Origin: a virus
IMG/VR virus record: IMGVR_UViG_3300025671_000673
Span: 1-20,826 of that record
Length of the DNA stretch: 20,826 nucleotides
Reading direction: 5' to 3' (one strand)
The notes beneath the pieces were generated by a model. It did no database searches. It had not been told where the DNA came from and saw only the letters and a list, made by a program, of their open reading frames with translations. This document shows positions 1 to 7,210 of the stretch, in pieces (position 1 is the stretch's first letter; each line of letters begins with the position of its first letter). Both the position numbers and the translations under genes were made by a program.

Positions 1-325
1 TAGCTACTAAACCGCCACCAGCAGTTGAAGGAGCGAGAAAAGTGTCGCCTAGTGTGTTAATTAGCTCTTTGGGTATGCGCTGGTTTGGCATCTCTTCTTG
101 TGGATTACTCATGTTCATGCCAAGAACGCTTGCCCTAGGTATAAAAACGTCTTCTTTTACAAACTCCTCTGGGCTGGCTCCTATAGCAGAGCGTACAGGA
201 CGCAGTTCAGCTTCAGATAGTTCCTCGTAAGATTTTGCAAGTGCGCTAAATCCAGATTGATACGCTTCTGACTCTGCTTCAAATGATTTGGCGTAGTTGT
301 TTAAAAACCTCTCCATCCACTTCAT
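1..325 (-). CDS. Hypothetical protein, 5' part only (runs off the window)
   Basis: This open frame begins with ATG at position 325 and stays open to the window edge, giving 108 residues. The start overlaps the stop of the 575-aa gene upstream in an ATGA junction, so it is translationally coupled to the row of internal-virion-like genes. The visible part begins MKWMERFLNNYAKSFEAES and is rich in Glu, Ala and Ser, mostly helical-looking, with no signal peptide or membrane segment. I do not recognise a domain. Its place at the end of the ejection-protein series suggests another virion protein, but that is an inference from position only. Confidence 0.8.
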   Translation of the reverse strand, partial: MKWMERFLNNYAKSFEAESEAYQSGFSALAKSYEELSEAELRPVRSAIGASPEEFVKEDVFIPRASVLGMNMSNPQEEMPNQRIPKELINTLGDTFLAPSTAGGGLVA

Positions 326-2049
326 TCGTTTTCTTCCTGCTCTAGCTCCGATTCAACTTGCTTAAACACAGCATTTAGATAAGTGTAAATTTCTTTGCTG
401 TCCCGCTGTAGCATACTACGCTTCACTGGGTCTTGAGTAGCCTTGATTGCTTTTTTAATTTCATCAAACATATCACGCTTTACGTAAGCAACTTTAGCTC
501 TTACATTTGCAGGTCCGGGACTCCTGAGTTTATTCTTAATATAAGCATACGGGCCAACAACAGCAGTCCCGCCTAAAACCCAGATAGCGTTGTGTACTTT
601 GGATAACGCACTGTTACCTGCGTATTCATTTAAACCAAGCTCTGCAATGAATCTACCAAATCTGGTTTTTGCTTCTGTTGCTGCTTTAGCGTTTAGATCA
701 CCCAGCGTAGGTATAATCTTAGACATTTTATTAAATATGGTTTCTGTCTCAGGAACTACATCAAATACAGTTTGGTTTACTGCTTTACGCACAGCCATAG
801 CAGCTAAGTTTTTAGTCGTTAGTGAGTCTCCAGATACATCGTAGCCCATCCTTTCTGCCATTTTGTCGTACATACTTCTGGACACTCTAAACCCTTGCAG
901 CGTTCCTCCTTGTTCATCTATTATAGACAAAGCCATTCGATACAATTGAGCTACTTCTTTCCTAGCCGTGTCATTAGACATTAGTTTGCTGTTTGGTCCT
1001 TGCTGCATTTCGTCAAACTGCGCTTTTAAGTTAGCACGTAAATTATCGTCAAGTTGCGCCCAATTAATTTTCTTTTCGTTTTTAGCCAGCATTTTCATCA
1101 GGCTGTCTTCTAGCTTATCGTAGTACCCTTGAAAAGCGTTGTGGTTTTGCTGTAGAGTTTTGTTGCCAGATACACCCGCAGATTTAGCCATGTCTATAAG
1201 CTCTAGTTGATCTGCAGATGCAAGCTGTTCCTGAATCCCTAGTATTCCTTTAGGATCTTCTGTCAGTCTCACTTGTTCAGGTGTTTTCTTTTTGCCCTCA
1301 AACAAAACCTTGTATACGTCTGCGTCACCGCCAGCCAGAGGTTTAACTTCGTTACGCATACCTACACGTTCTAGCTTCATAAACTTCGTAGGTTGTTTTA
1401 CCAGCGGTCCAGTACCTCTAGTAAAACCTAAGTCCATTACAGCAACGAGATTAGCAGCTTCGTTGGGGTAGGCTTCTTTAAACTGCTCCCACGCTTCCAT
1501 ACCTTCTCCAGCAGCAGCCCACGCCAACTGACCGCCTTTGGTTTGCATCAGTGCCTGAAACTGCTCTGCAGCGCCTTCCTTTAGTCCCTCAGGCAGCATC
1601 CCTACACCTTTCTCAGCGCCAAACATTACCATCTCTGATCCAGAGTCAAAGATCATCCTGAGAGGCGTAGTTATTGTCTGGAGTAGAACAGAAGGTAGAT
1701 TAGTAGACTGCCTGTACTGCTGTTCAAGTACCGCAGGGTCACTCATAGCCGCAGTAATACCTGCCATAGTCCCTGCTTGTTGACTTTGGCCTAATCTCTG
1801 AAAAGTTTGTGCTTGACGCTCAATACCTCTCTTGTAAGGCTCAGAGAAAAACCTGTTCCACAGAGAGAGTTCTTCTGTTTCAACACCAGAGTTATGTACG
1901 TCTACTGCGTCAGATTCAAACGCTCTTTCAAACGCTGACTCATCGTCTATAAGCATTTCTTTCTTTTTTTCGTCAGACACCAAAGGTTCGCCTTGTGCGG
2001 GTTCACCAAAGGCTCTGTCAAAGGCTTCCATATCTTCTGCAAGAGACAT
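322..2049 (-). CDS. Putative internal virion / ejection protein, 575 aa
   Basis: A 575-residue protein with no family I can name. The N-terminus is acidic and carries a repeated short motif, EAFDRAF at residues 8-14 and SAFERAF at 38-44. The middle is helical and charged; residues about 485-505 (VHNAIWVLGGTAVVGPYAYI) form a hydrophobic stretch followed by a basic Lys/Arg-rich tail that ends in an acidic cluster (ESELEQEENE). The ATG at 2049 is preceded by AGGAG at good spacing and lies 4 bases after the stop of the previous gene. Its place after the tail tube genes matches the internal core proteins (gp14-gp16 type) of T7-like phages. The membrane-like segment would fit an ejected protein that contacts the cell envelope. 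Role inferred from position and composition. Confidence 0.75.
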   Translation of the reverse strand: MSLAEDMEAFDRAFGEPAQGEPLVSDEKKKEMLIDDESAFERAFESDAVDVHNSGVETEELSLWNRFFSEPYKRGIERQAQTFQRLGQSQQAGTMAGITAAMSDPAVLEQQYRQSTNLPSVLLQTITTPLRMIFDSGSEMVMFGAEKGVGMLPEGLKEGAAEQFQALMQTKGGQLAWAAAGEGMEAWEQFKEAYPNEAANLVAVMDLGFTRGTGPLVKQPTKFMKLERVGMRNEVKPLAGGDADVYKVLFEGKKKTPEQVRLTEDPKGILGIQEQLASADQLELIDMAKSAGVSGNKTLQQNHNAFQGYYDKLEDSLMKMLAKNEKKINWAQLDDNLRANLKAQFDEMQQGPNSKLMSNDTARKEVAQLYRMALSIIDEQGGTLQGFRVSRSMYDKMAERMGYDVSGDSLTTKNLAAMAVRKAVNQTVFDVVPETETIFNKMSKIIPTLGDLNAKAATEAKTRFGRFIAELGLNEYAGNSALSKVHNAIWVLGGTAVVGPYAYIKNKLRSPGPANVRAKVAYVKRDMFDEIKKAIKATQDPVKRSMLQRDSKEIYTYLNAVFKQVESELEQEENE

Positions 2050-2053
2050 TACG

Positions 2054-3262
2054 TTAAGCTCCTAGTTTAACAAACTTACCGTTGACCAGCTTGTATCTTG
2101 TGCCGTTTCTTCCGTTAGGCGCAAAGAATACTGTACCAGTTTCAGGGTCCTGATGGTATCCTATTTCTTTGTACTCAGGCGCTGACCAATCAATAGCATC
2201 AGCAGGAGCAACACCAGAAGCTAACTGCTGTACGTTCAACAAGTGTTTTTTGATGTTCTGAAGGGCCTCAATTTGTTTCTCTCTTGACATACCTGTATAG
2301 ATAGCATCAATAGTAGACTGTAGTGACATAAATTCGATGTTAGAGATTTGGCCCAATCCAGTTCCTGACGCTCCTGATTCTTTAGCCAGCTTTTTCATCT
2401 CGTTGATCTGGTCAAAGCCAAGTCTAGCTCTTATAGACAGCAGTTCTTTCTCTCTATCATACGCAGGAGTTCCGGGAACTGCCGCAGTCACGCCACCGAT
2501 AAACCCTGTCTCCGTAAAGCCGGGATCCATCAACTTATCAACGTCTTTAATAAAACTGGTAGTTTGAGCAATCAAATTAAGGGATGCTTCTTGATCTCCT
2601 TCACCTTTTCCGGGAGGAGGCAACGTGCTAATCAAAGATCCATCGTCAGCGTCTAGGATAGATACTGATCCGTCCTTACGTTCTACTGTTTTTATTCCTT
2701 GCGAAGCAGCAGGAGCTTCAGGCTTAAACGGACGTTCGTACAGAACCTCTCCTGTGGGGCTTACTAATGCACCACCAGCAGGAACATTTACTGGCTTTCC
2801 TTGCGTTCCTGCTTTCATATCAACGCCAGCTTTGTACGCCTGCATAATTTGTTCCTGAGTACCGCCTTGCGCTAAAACAGACCTAACGCCTTCTTGCAAA
2901 TCTGCCAGAGGAACACCACGGGCTGCTGCTTGAGTAATCGCCATCAGACCGCCTTGTGCGCCTCTCTGTTGCCCTGCAGTTTCTTTAGCAGTAGCCTGTT
3001 GTGCAGCGTTAAAAAACACCTTAGACAAAGCATCGTTACCTTCCATAGCGTACTTTTGACCCAGAGCGTTTAACTGAGCAGGGTCGTTGGCGTACTGCTG
3101 TAAAAGCTGTTGTGCTTCTCTGGAAGACCTACGCTCAGAAAAACCTTTGCCAACGTCAGTCAACATTCCACCAAGGGTTTGACCAAAGCCTTCCGTAGCT
3201 TTTCCTATTTGTTGTCCTATGTTGGCTCCTGCCGTAGCTAAGACGTTTGCGTTTATAGCCAT
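2054..3262 (-). CDS. Putative internal virion protein, 402 aa
   Basis: A 402-residue protein starting MAINANVLATAGANIGQQIG, with an amphipathic Gly/Ala-rich N-terminus, a Gln/Ala-rich helical region to about residue 150, a Pro/Gly-rich linker, and a C-terminal part ending in a short beta-like segment (GTRYKLVNGKFVKLGA). No catalytic motif is visible. The start is an ATG 15 bases after the previous stop, with AGAGGG upstream. It sits between two other Ala/Gln-rich long proteins in the position of podovirus core/ejection proteins. Not recognised as a defined family; the function is inferred from neighbourhood. Confidence 0.75.
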   Translation of the reverse strand: MAINANVLATAGANIGQQIGKATEGFGQTLGGMLTDVGKGFSERRSSREAQQLLQQYANDPAQLNALGQKYAMEGNDALSKVFFNAAQQATAKETAGQQRGAQGGLMAITQAAARGVPLADLQEGVRSVLAQGGTQEQIMQAYKAGVDMKAGTQGKPVNVPAGGALVSPTGEVLYERPFKPEAPAASQGIKTVERKDGSVSILDADDGSLISTLPPPGKGEGDQEASLNLIAQTTSFIKDVDKLMDPGFTETGFIGGVTAAVPGTPAYDREKELLSIRARLGFDQINEMKKLAKESGASGTGLGQISNIEFMSLQSTIDAIYTGMSREKQIEALQNIKKHLLNVQQLASGVAPADAIDWSAPEYKEIGYHQDPETGTVFFAPNGRNGTRYKLVNGKFVKLGA

Positions 3263-3277
3263 TGTTGTTACCCTCTG

Positions 3278-4804
3278 TTAAGGTATTAAATCAGTAATTA
3301 TGTCAGTAACTCCACCCAGAAGCTGACCACCTAGACCCATAGAACCGGCAAACATACTGCCGTACAAGCTGGCGAGTCCTGCGCGTCTAGCGAGTTCTGC
3401 GTTGATGTTAGCCATCTGAGTTTCTAAGCCAAACTCACCTTGCTGTCTACGCGCTACGTCTGTCATGGACGCTACGTTCAACGCTGGTGACAACGCTGAC
3501 AGAAGCGCTGCCTGAGGTGCGTACCCTGCTTGCAACGCTTGTATTCCTAACTGTTGTTCAGCAGCTTGCAGCCCTTGTCCACCAGAAATAAGCCCTTGTC
3601 CTGTGGTCAGTGCCTGTAGCATTTGCTGTTGTCTAGCAGCGTCGAGTGCTTGTCTCTGGGCCGCTAAACCTGAACCAAGAGTAGCGTACTGCTGACCCAA
3701 GCCAGCCTGTTGTGCCTGCAGTCCACCAGCAACCTGAGCCAACTGAGCAGCCTGTTGTGCTGATGTAGCTGCCCTGCCAAGACCTTCAGACTGCAACTGA
3801 GATTCAATCTGCTGTGCGCTGAGTCCAAGTTGTGACAACTGTGCAGCCCTCTGTTGTGCTGCTGACTGAAGCTGGCTAGAGAGTCCTGCTTGCTGACCAA
3901 ACATACCACCTAAAGTCTGTGCTGTGCCTAAGGCTTGCTGACGTTCTGCTTGCGCTTGCTGCATTGCCATCAGTGATGCTCTGTCTTGTGCCTCTTCTTG
4001 TGCCTTAGACATTGCAAGCTGTTCTGGTGTACCTCCAAACATCGCTGTACGCACACCTAAGCGTCCCTGTTGAGCCAAACGCTCTTCCAAGGCTAACCGC
4101 TGTCGCTCTTCTTCAGGACGCTGTGTAGCCCTGATACGCTCAAATACTGAAGCCTCACGAGCAGCCGTAGGCGAAAGAACGTCCATAGCCGCTTGACTAG
4201 CTAGAGCACCGTATTGCCCTCTAAGGGCTTCTATATCAGCAGGAGCCTGTGCTCCTAACCCAGCAGCGCCCATGCCCAACGCTTGTTGTCCAAACTGACC
4301 TATGCCGGGACTAGGTTGTTGCCCTAGCATACCACCAACTTGTCCTGCAAACTGCCCACGCAACAAGTTAATGTCTGCTGGCTGCATCCCTGCAGCACCC
4401 ATGAACTGACCACCTAGTCCAAACGCTTGTTGTGCTGCTTGTTGCTGTTGAGCTAGCCCAAAAGGTGCTTGACCCATCATTTGCTGGCCTAAGTCCATTA
4501 CATCTGTACCAATAAACATTGATTCAAAAGCGCCCGGAGGTGCGCCACCAATGCGGTACTGTGCTTCACGCATCAAGGCATCTTGTATAGCACGTTGTTG
4601 TGGACTGAGTTGATACTGTGTTCCTGACGGTCCTGCGGTTGTCGTACCAAGCCCAGATGTAACCGTAAAAGGTTGGAACGTAACATCAGGTGCTGTTGCT
4701 GTTGGAACAGGACCAAAAGCCTGAGTTACTTCTGTTGGTAACTCTTCGTACAAACCACTAGCAATATCGCTAATGAAGCCGCCAAAAAGATTTCCAATAG
4801 CCAT
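3278..4804 (-). CDS. Gln/Ala-rich putative internal virion protein, 508 aa
   Basis: A 508-residue protein of strongly biased composition: long runs of Gln, Ala, Gly and Leu from about residue 105 to 440, which read as amphipathic helices. The N-terminus (MAIGNLFGGFISDIASGL) and the C-terminus (GSMGLGGQLLGGVTDIITDL) are both hydrophobic and amphipathic. The ATG overlaps the preceding gene in a TGATG junction, with the GGAGGG ribosome site inside the last codons of that gene. The position directly after tail tube B and a fibre-like module fits a T7 gp14-like internal core protein that can interact with membranes on ejection, but no sequence motif proves this. A tail-associated structural role is the alternative. 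Confidence 0.75.
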   Translation of the reverse strand: MAIGNLFGGFISDIASGLYEELPTEVTQAFGPVPTATAPDVTFQPFTVTSGLGTTTAGPSGTQYQLSPQQRAIQDALMREAQYRIGGAPPGAFESMFIGTDVMDLGQQMMGQAPFGLAQQQQAAQQAFGLGGQFMGAAGMQPADINLLRGQFAGQVGGMLGQQPSPGIGQFGQQALGMGAAGLGAQAPADIEALRGQYGALASQAAMDVLSPTAAREASVFERIRATQRPEEERQRLALEERLAQQGRLGVRTAMFGGTPEQLAMSKAQEEAQDRASLMAMQQAQAERQQALGTAQTLGGMFGQQAGLSSQLQSAAQQRAAQLSQLGLSAQQIESQLQSEGLGRAATSAQQAAQLAQVAGGLQAQQAGLGQQYATLGSGLAAQRQALDAARQQQMLQALTTGQGLISGGQGLQAAEQQLGIQALQAGYAPQAALLSALSPALNVASMTDVARRQQGEFGLETQMANINAELARRAGLASLYGSMFAGSMGLGGQLLGGVTDIITDLIP

Positions 4805-4824
4805 CAGTAAGTCCCTCCGTCAAT
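4798..4824 (-). repeat. Copy B of the IDGGTY / next-start junction repeat
   Basis: A 27-base stretch that codes IDGGTY, stop, and the first residues of the next gene. It is identical at 24 of 27 positions to 13450-13476; the three differences are all transitions. Both copies contain GGAGG inside the Gly-Gly codons, 8 to 9 bases ahead of the overlapping ATG, so the repeat is also the ribosome binding site of the downstream gene. Confidence 0.8.
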
Positions 4825-5037
4825 CGTGCCTGTAGACAGAGTACCCGTAAACGTCAACGCGGGGATCGTTACAGTGCCTGTGAACGTAGGAGAAGCTGTG
4901 TTTGCCTTGGTTGCAATCGCTGTAGATATAGCGTTGAACTCAGTGTCAAACTCGCTACCACGAATAACTTTACCGCTATCCCCAGAAGGTAAACTGTCCT
5001 TAGCAGTAAAGTTTGTTGTCTTTGTATAGTTACTCAT
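4804..5037 (-). CDS. Short tail fibre-like module, 77 aa
   Basis: A 77-residue protein, MSNYTKTTNFTAKDSLPSGD at the N-terminus, which resembles the virion-attachment start of phage tail fibres (TKTTNFTAKDSLPSGD...EFDTEFNAISTAIATKAN), followed by the Thr-rich fibre repeat SPTFTGTVTIPALTFTG and a C-terminal TIDGGTY. It overlaps the tail tube B-like gene by an ATGA junction and the next gene by TGATG. Either it is a complete small fibre or baseplate-type protein, or a detached N-terminal attachment module whose receptor-binding part is encoded elsewhere. It shares the same last residues with the 412-aa fibre at 13456-14694. Confidence 0.75.
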   Translation of the reverse strand: MSNYTKTTNFTAKDSLPSGDSGKVIRGSEFDTEFNAISTAIATKANTASPTFTGTVTIPALTFTGTLSTGTIDGGTY

Positions 5038-6551
5038 ACTGTTTTACCCATTAGTGCTAATACGTTAATTTCTTGGAGGGATAAAGCAGACCCATCAATG
5101 TCAGCTTCTAGTCCTATCGTAATAATACTTCCGTTACCTGTTGCTTGAACAGAGTTTCTAGTCGTAAGTTCACCACCAGTAAACTCACCGATAGCAAACT
5201 CGTCAACACCGTAGTACGCAGGTACTTGGTTGCCTACAGTAAACTCGTAGGTTTTAAAGTCCGTAGCCAGATCGTAAGCCCACTTCATAAACACTGTTGC
5301 GCCTGTAGCACCAACCAGAGTCGGCCTGAGTTTCTTGAGCAACTTTGTTTTAGCAGGATCACCAAACGTCAGACCCGGACTGTAGTACCTAAAGCGGTAC
5401 GCTGTTGTGTTGTCTACGTAACCTGAGTACGTCCCTATTCCGTCAGTTGTTCCTATGTACAACGTACCGTCAGTTTTAACTTCAAACGACTTGTGTGGAA
5501 TAGAAGTCCACCTAGTAACCCTGTACGCACCGTTCTCTAGCCTACCCTTTAGATCAAAGCAGTACGCCGTAAGTTGATCTGGGAACGTGATAACGTAAAA
5601 AGAGTTCTCAGGGCTGTACACAGATGCCGTAGGTAACGTCCTGTTGTTAATCAAACTAATAATCTCAGTCTTTACGTTTAGACTCAGGTCAGATATAGGC
5701 AGTGACTTCTCTTGGATAGTACGTCCTAAACTCCTGAGTCCTGTGTTAGACATAAACAAAACATCTGTGCCGATGTGCTGGACAGAGTTTCTACAGATGC
5801 ACCCAACGCCAGCTACCGTGTCAACCAGAGCCATATTAGCTGGACTAGAGGCTCCTCCGTACACAAGTATGCTGTGCTTACCAAAGATAATCAGAGTGTT
5901 GTTGTGTGCTGCCAACGCTCTAACTTCGTCGTACCCATCAGGCCAAGCCTTAGATACATCTATAGAACCACTGGAACCACCAGTGAAGTCTGAACCTATC
6001 AAAAGATCAGACCAGTAAATCGTTTGTGTGTCTGTTGCGTTGTCTACTACCCACAGTCGTCCGTAAGCTGCCAGAGCCTCGTGACACTTGAGGGTTGCTG
6101 CAGTAGCCCCACCGTTAGCAACAGTAAACGTGCGTAGTCCTGTAGCGTTGTCGTACACCAGAGGATCGTACCCACGTTGGAAGAAGTACGCCTTGTCGTT
6201 AAAGTTTACAATCTTCCAGTTGTTAGTTGTAATAGTGTAAGCTGCAGGAGTAACATCAGTCAGGGTAGTTGTCCCTGTCATTATCTTGTTGTTACCTGCG
6301 CTGAACACTACCTCGTTACCTGCGTCATCGTAGAAGTAGTGGATCTTGTGTACGTAGTCTGAACCTAACTCTGTCTTGTCAGTAGTGATTACGTCGATAC
6401 CCTTACGTGCAGCAATACGTCCACGCTTGTCAATCACTGCGTTGTCAGCAACGTCAGCGTAAGAAGGATCCTGCGCGATAGGCGAGTCTTCTGTGTTGAC
6501 ACCTTTGAACGCTGGAGCAACTAGGTTAATACTTTGTAGCGGCTGTGCCAT
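5034..6551 (-). CDS. Tail tubular protein B-like (tail nozzle), 505 aa
   Basis: A 505-residue protein starting MAQPLQSINLVAPAFKGVNT, with the features of podovirus tail tube B / nozzle proteins: an N-terminal 'GVNTEDSPIAQDPSYADVADNAVIDKRGRIAARKG' type region that declares non-default values, followed by many beta-strand repeats rich in Tyr, Thr, Gly and Asp suggestive of a propeller. It is shorter than T7 gp12 (794 aa). It directly follows the gp11-like gene, which is the standard order. The RBS AGGAG overlaps the stop region of the preceding gene, and the ATG at 6551 is 11 bases after that stop. The protein would form the distal tail tube through which DNA leaves. Recognition is by sequence style and order, not by a search. 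Confidence 0.82.
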   Translation of the reverse strand: MAQPLQSINLVAPAFKGVNTEDSPIAQDPSYADVADNAVIDKRGRIAARKGIDVITTDKTELGSDYVHKIHYFYDDAGNEVVFSAGNNKIMTGTTTLTDVTPAAYTITTNNWKIVNFNDKAYFFQRGYDPLVYDNATGLRTFTVANGGATAATLKCHEALAAYGRLWVVDNATDTQTIYWSDLLIGSDFTGGSSGSIDVSKAWPDGYDEVRALAAHNNTLIIFGKHSILVYGGASSPANMALVDTVAGVGCICRNSVQHIGTDVLFMSNTGLRSLGRTIQEKSLPISDLSLNVKTEIISLINNRTLPTASVYSPENSFYVITFPDQLTAYCFDLKGRLENGAYRVTRWTSIPHKSFEVKTDGTLYIGTTDGIGTYSGYVDNTTAYRFRYYSPGLTFGDPAKTKLLKKLRPTLVGATGATVFMKWAYDLATDFKTYEFTVGNQVPAYYGVDEFAIGEFTGGELTTRNSVQATGNGSIITIGLEADIDGSALSLQEINVLALMGKTV

Positions 6552-6562
6552 ACGTCAGGCTC

Positions 6563-7210
6563 CTACGGAGTGTACCAGATGGTTTCTTCAGGGTGCTTCT
6601 GAGCGTCCATAGCAATCGCATCAGACAAAAACTTATCAGCAATACCAAAGTACTCAGGTGCTGATGTACCGCCTGTCTCGCCACGCTCACGCGCTAGTAA
6701 TGCTACTGCTAAGTGAATCACAGGTTGACTAGGAATCAACAACACATCTGTGTCAGAGCTTAACTCAGGGTTCCTGAGCGTACAGTTGAATCTCAGGCTG
6801 TACACACCGTCAGGCTTAGGATAGATGTCTACCTGAGTGTCACCACTGGAGTCAACACCGTTGTACGTGTAGTACTCAGGTGAGCCTGACACGGGGTCTT
6901 GATTCAAGTACTTATTGTTAAACCAGTGCTGAGTCTGGTACTGCATAAAGATGTTTGAGGTATCGTTGATTACGTCGAGCACCTTGATCTTGTTCTGTGA
7001 TCCAGTTAGCACGTAGTTAAAAATACCAGCAGACGTAGTAACCGTCAGGGTAGTCCTGAGTGCTGACCAATCCCAAGCATCCTCTACCATCTTCTTAGCG
7101 TCGTTTACAAAGTCACCTACCATCTTGCTGTACGTGTTGGCAGTAACGCTGGACACTTCTTCTTCACGTAAACGTCTGAGGACGTTGTTTACTAAGTTTA
7201 AATATGTCAT
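6563..7210 (-). CDS. Tail tubular protein A-like (adaptor/gatekeeper), 215 aa
   Basis: A 215-residue protein close in length to T7 gp11 (196 aa). It has the family's pattern: a helical N-terminus (LVNNVLRRLREEEVSS...VGDFVNDAKKMVEDAWDWSALRTT), a central beta domain ending in a DIYPKPDGVYSLRF segment, and a C-terminal helix containing PVIHLAVALLARERGE. It forms the ring below the portal in podoviruses. The ATG overlaps the stop of the Cys-rich 846-aa gene (ATGA, 4 bases). It precedes the gp12-like gene as in T7-like genomes. Confidence 0.85.
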   Translation of the reverse strand: MTYLNLVNNVLRRLREEEVSSVTANTYSKMVGDFVNDAKKMVEDAWDWSALRTTLTVTTSAGIFNYVLTGSQNKIKVLDVINDTSNIFMQYQTQHWFNNKYLNQDPVSGSPEYYTYNGVDSSGDTQVDIYPKPDGVYSLRFNCTLRNPELSSDTDVLLIPSQPVIHLAVALLARERGETGGTSAPEYFGIADKFLSDAIAMDAQKHPEETIWYTP

